13,241 bases of DNA from Gammaproteobacteria bacterium. GTDB lineage: Bacteria > Pseudomonadota > Gammaproteobacteria > Natronospirales > REEB76. A program made the translations under genes and the position numbers. Below are positions 13,019 to 13,241 of this stretch, in pieces (the stretch's first letter is position 1; the number at the start of each line of letters is the position of its first letter). The notes beneath the pieces were generated by a model. The model worked only from the letters and a program-made list of their open reading frames with translations. It was not told where the DNA came from and did no database searches. The stretch lies in NCBI GenBank assembly GCA_027317045.1, contig DAHVFI010000046.1:1-13241 (forward strand). Direction: 5' to 3'.

Positions 13019-13241
13019 ACGGCGAAGTTCTCCATGTCTGGCATAAAGACCGATTGGTCGGCCGCCTCACGGAACGTGAGGTGGGATCCGGCTTCGAATT
13101 CGTTTATGACCCCGCTTGGGTAGCAGGGGGCTTCCGGCTGTCCGCCGCACTGCCTCTACAGAATGGAGCGTTTGGCCCAGACGCTTCTGGTACGCGATTC
13201 TTCGGAAATCTCTTACCCGAGGGTAACCAGCGCGACCGATG
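13015..13241 (+). CDS. hipA: HipA-family serine/threonine kinase toxin, N-terminal part (cut by window edge)
   Basis: The reading frame opens at a GTG (13015-13017) overlapping the hipB stop and stays open to the right edge, 75 codons. It shows the N-terminal HipA coupling domain: VLHVWHKDRLVGRLTE, FVYDPAWVAGGFRLSAALPL and FFGNLLPEGNQRDR, the last being a family hallmark. In characterised systems HipA phosphorylates glutamyl-tRNA synthetase, halting translation and promoting persistence. The kinase core and active site are beyond the window, so whether the toxin is intact cannot be judged. Confidence 0.93.
   Translation, partial: MNGEVLHVWHKDRLVGRLTEREVGSGFEFVYDPAWVAGGFRLSAALPLQNGAFGPDASGTRFFGNLLPEGNQRDR

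Overview
The window looks like chromosomal DNA of a GC-rich proteobacterium, most likely a gammaproteobacterium. This is inferred from gene content (FabV enoyl reductase, MipA/OmpV outer-membrane protein, spore-coat-U-type pilin domain, NarX/NarL-type signalling, GEMM-I riboswitch, HipBA). No rRNA, tRNA, CRISPR array, insertion sequence or integrase was seen, so the genus cannot be fixed.

Region 1 (1-4782) is lipid/polyene chemistry. A ketoacyl-synthase-like gene runs off the left edge on the minus strand, preceded by an Sfp-type phosphopantetheinyl transferase. Divergent from them are a flavin-dependent halogenase-like oxidoreductase that keeps the WxWxIP motif, a MipA/OmpV outer-membrane protein whose signal peptide and barrel lie in different frames (an apparent 1-nt frameshift), and fabV. 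The set resembles the edge of an aryl-polyene/xanthomonadin-type pigment cluster: a carrier-protein activating enzyme, a ketosynthase-like subunit, an enoyl reductase and a tailoring flavoenzyme.

Region 2 (4799-11111) is a signalling island. On the minus strand lie a dCache-HAMP-3xPAS NarX-type histidine kinase, a stand-alone receiver protein and a membrane GGDEF protein overlapping the receiver by 7 nt. The GGDEF protein has lost the GGDEF signature but keeps an RxxD inhibitory-site motif, so it may bind c-di-GMP rather than make it. Divergent from the kinase is a cyclic-di-GMP-I (GEMM) riboswitch with a plausible anti-Shine-Dalgarno platform. It precedes a small secreted SCPU-domain protein that has no chaperone or usher genes beside it. 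A NarL/FixJ regulator converges on it and is the likely partner of the kinase.

Region 3 (11328-13241) holds a pirin-family gene, then a 437-bp stretch with a 51-codon relic of a type I DNA methyltransferase (hsdM) and a G-rich tract. After that comes a hipBA toxin-antitoxin operon with a strong sigma70 promoter lying between two copies of a CCCGTACGG operator. hipA is cut by the right edge. This end looks like an accessory region where a restriction-modification locus has eroded.
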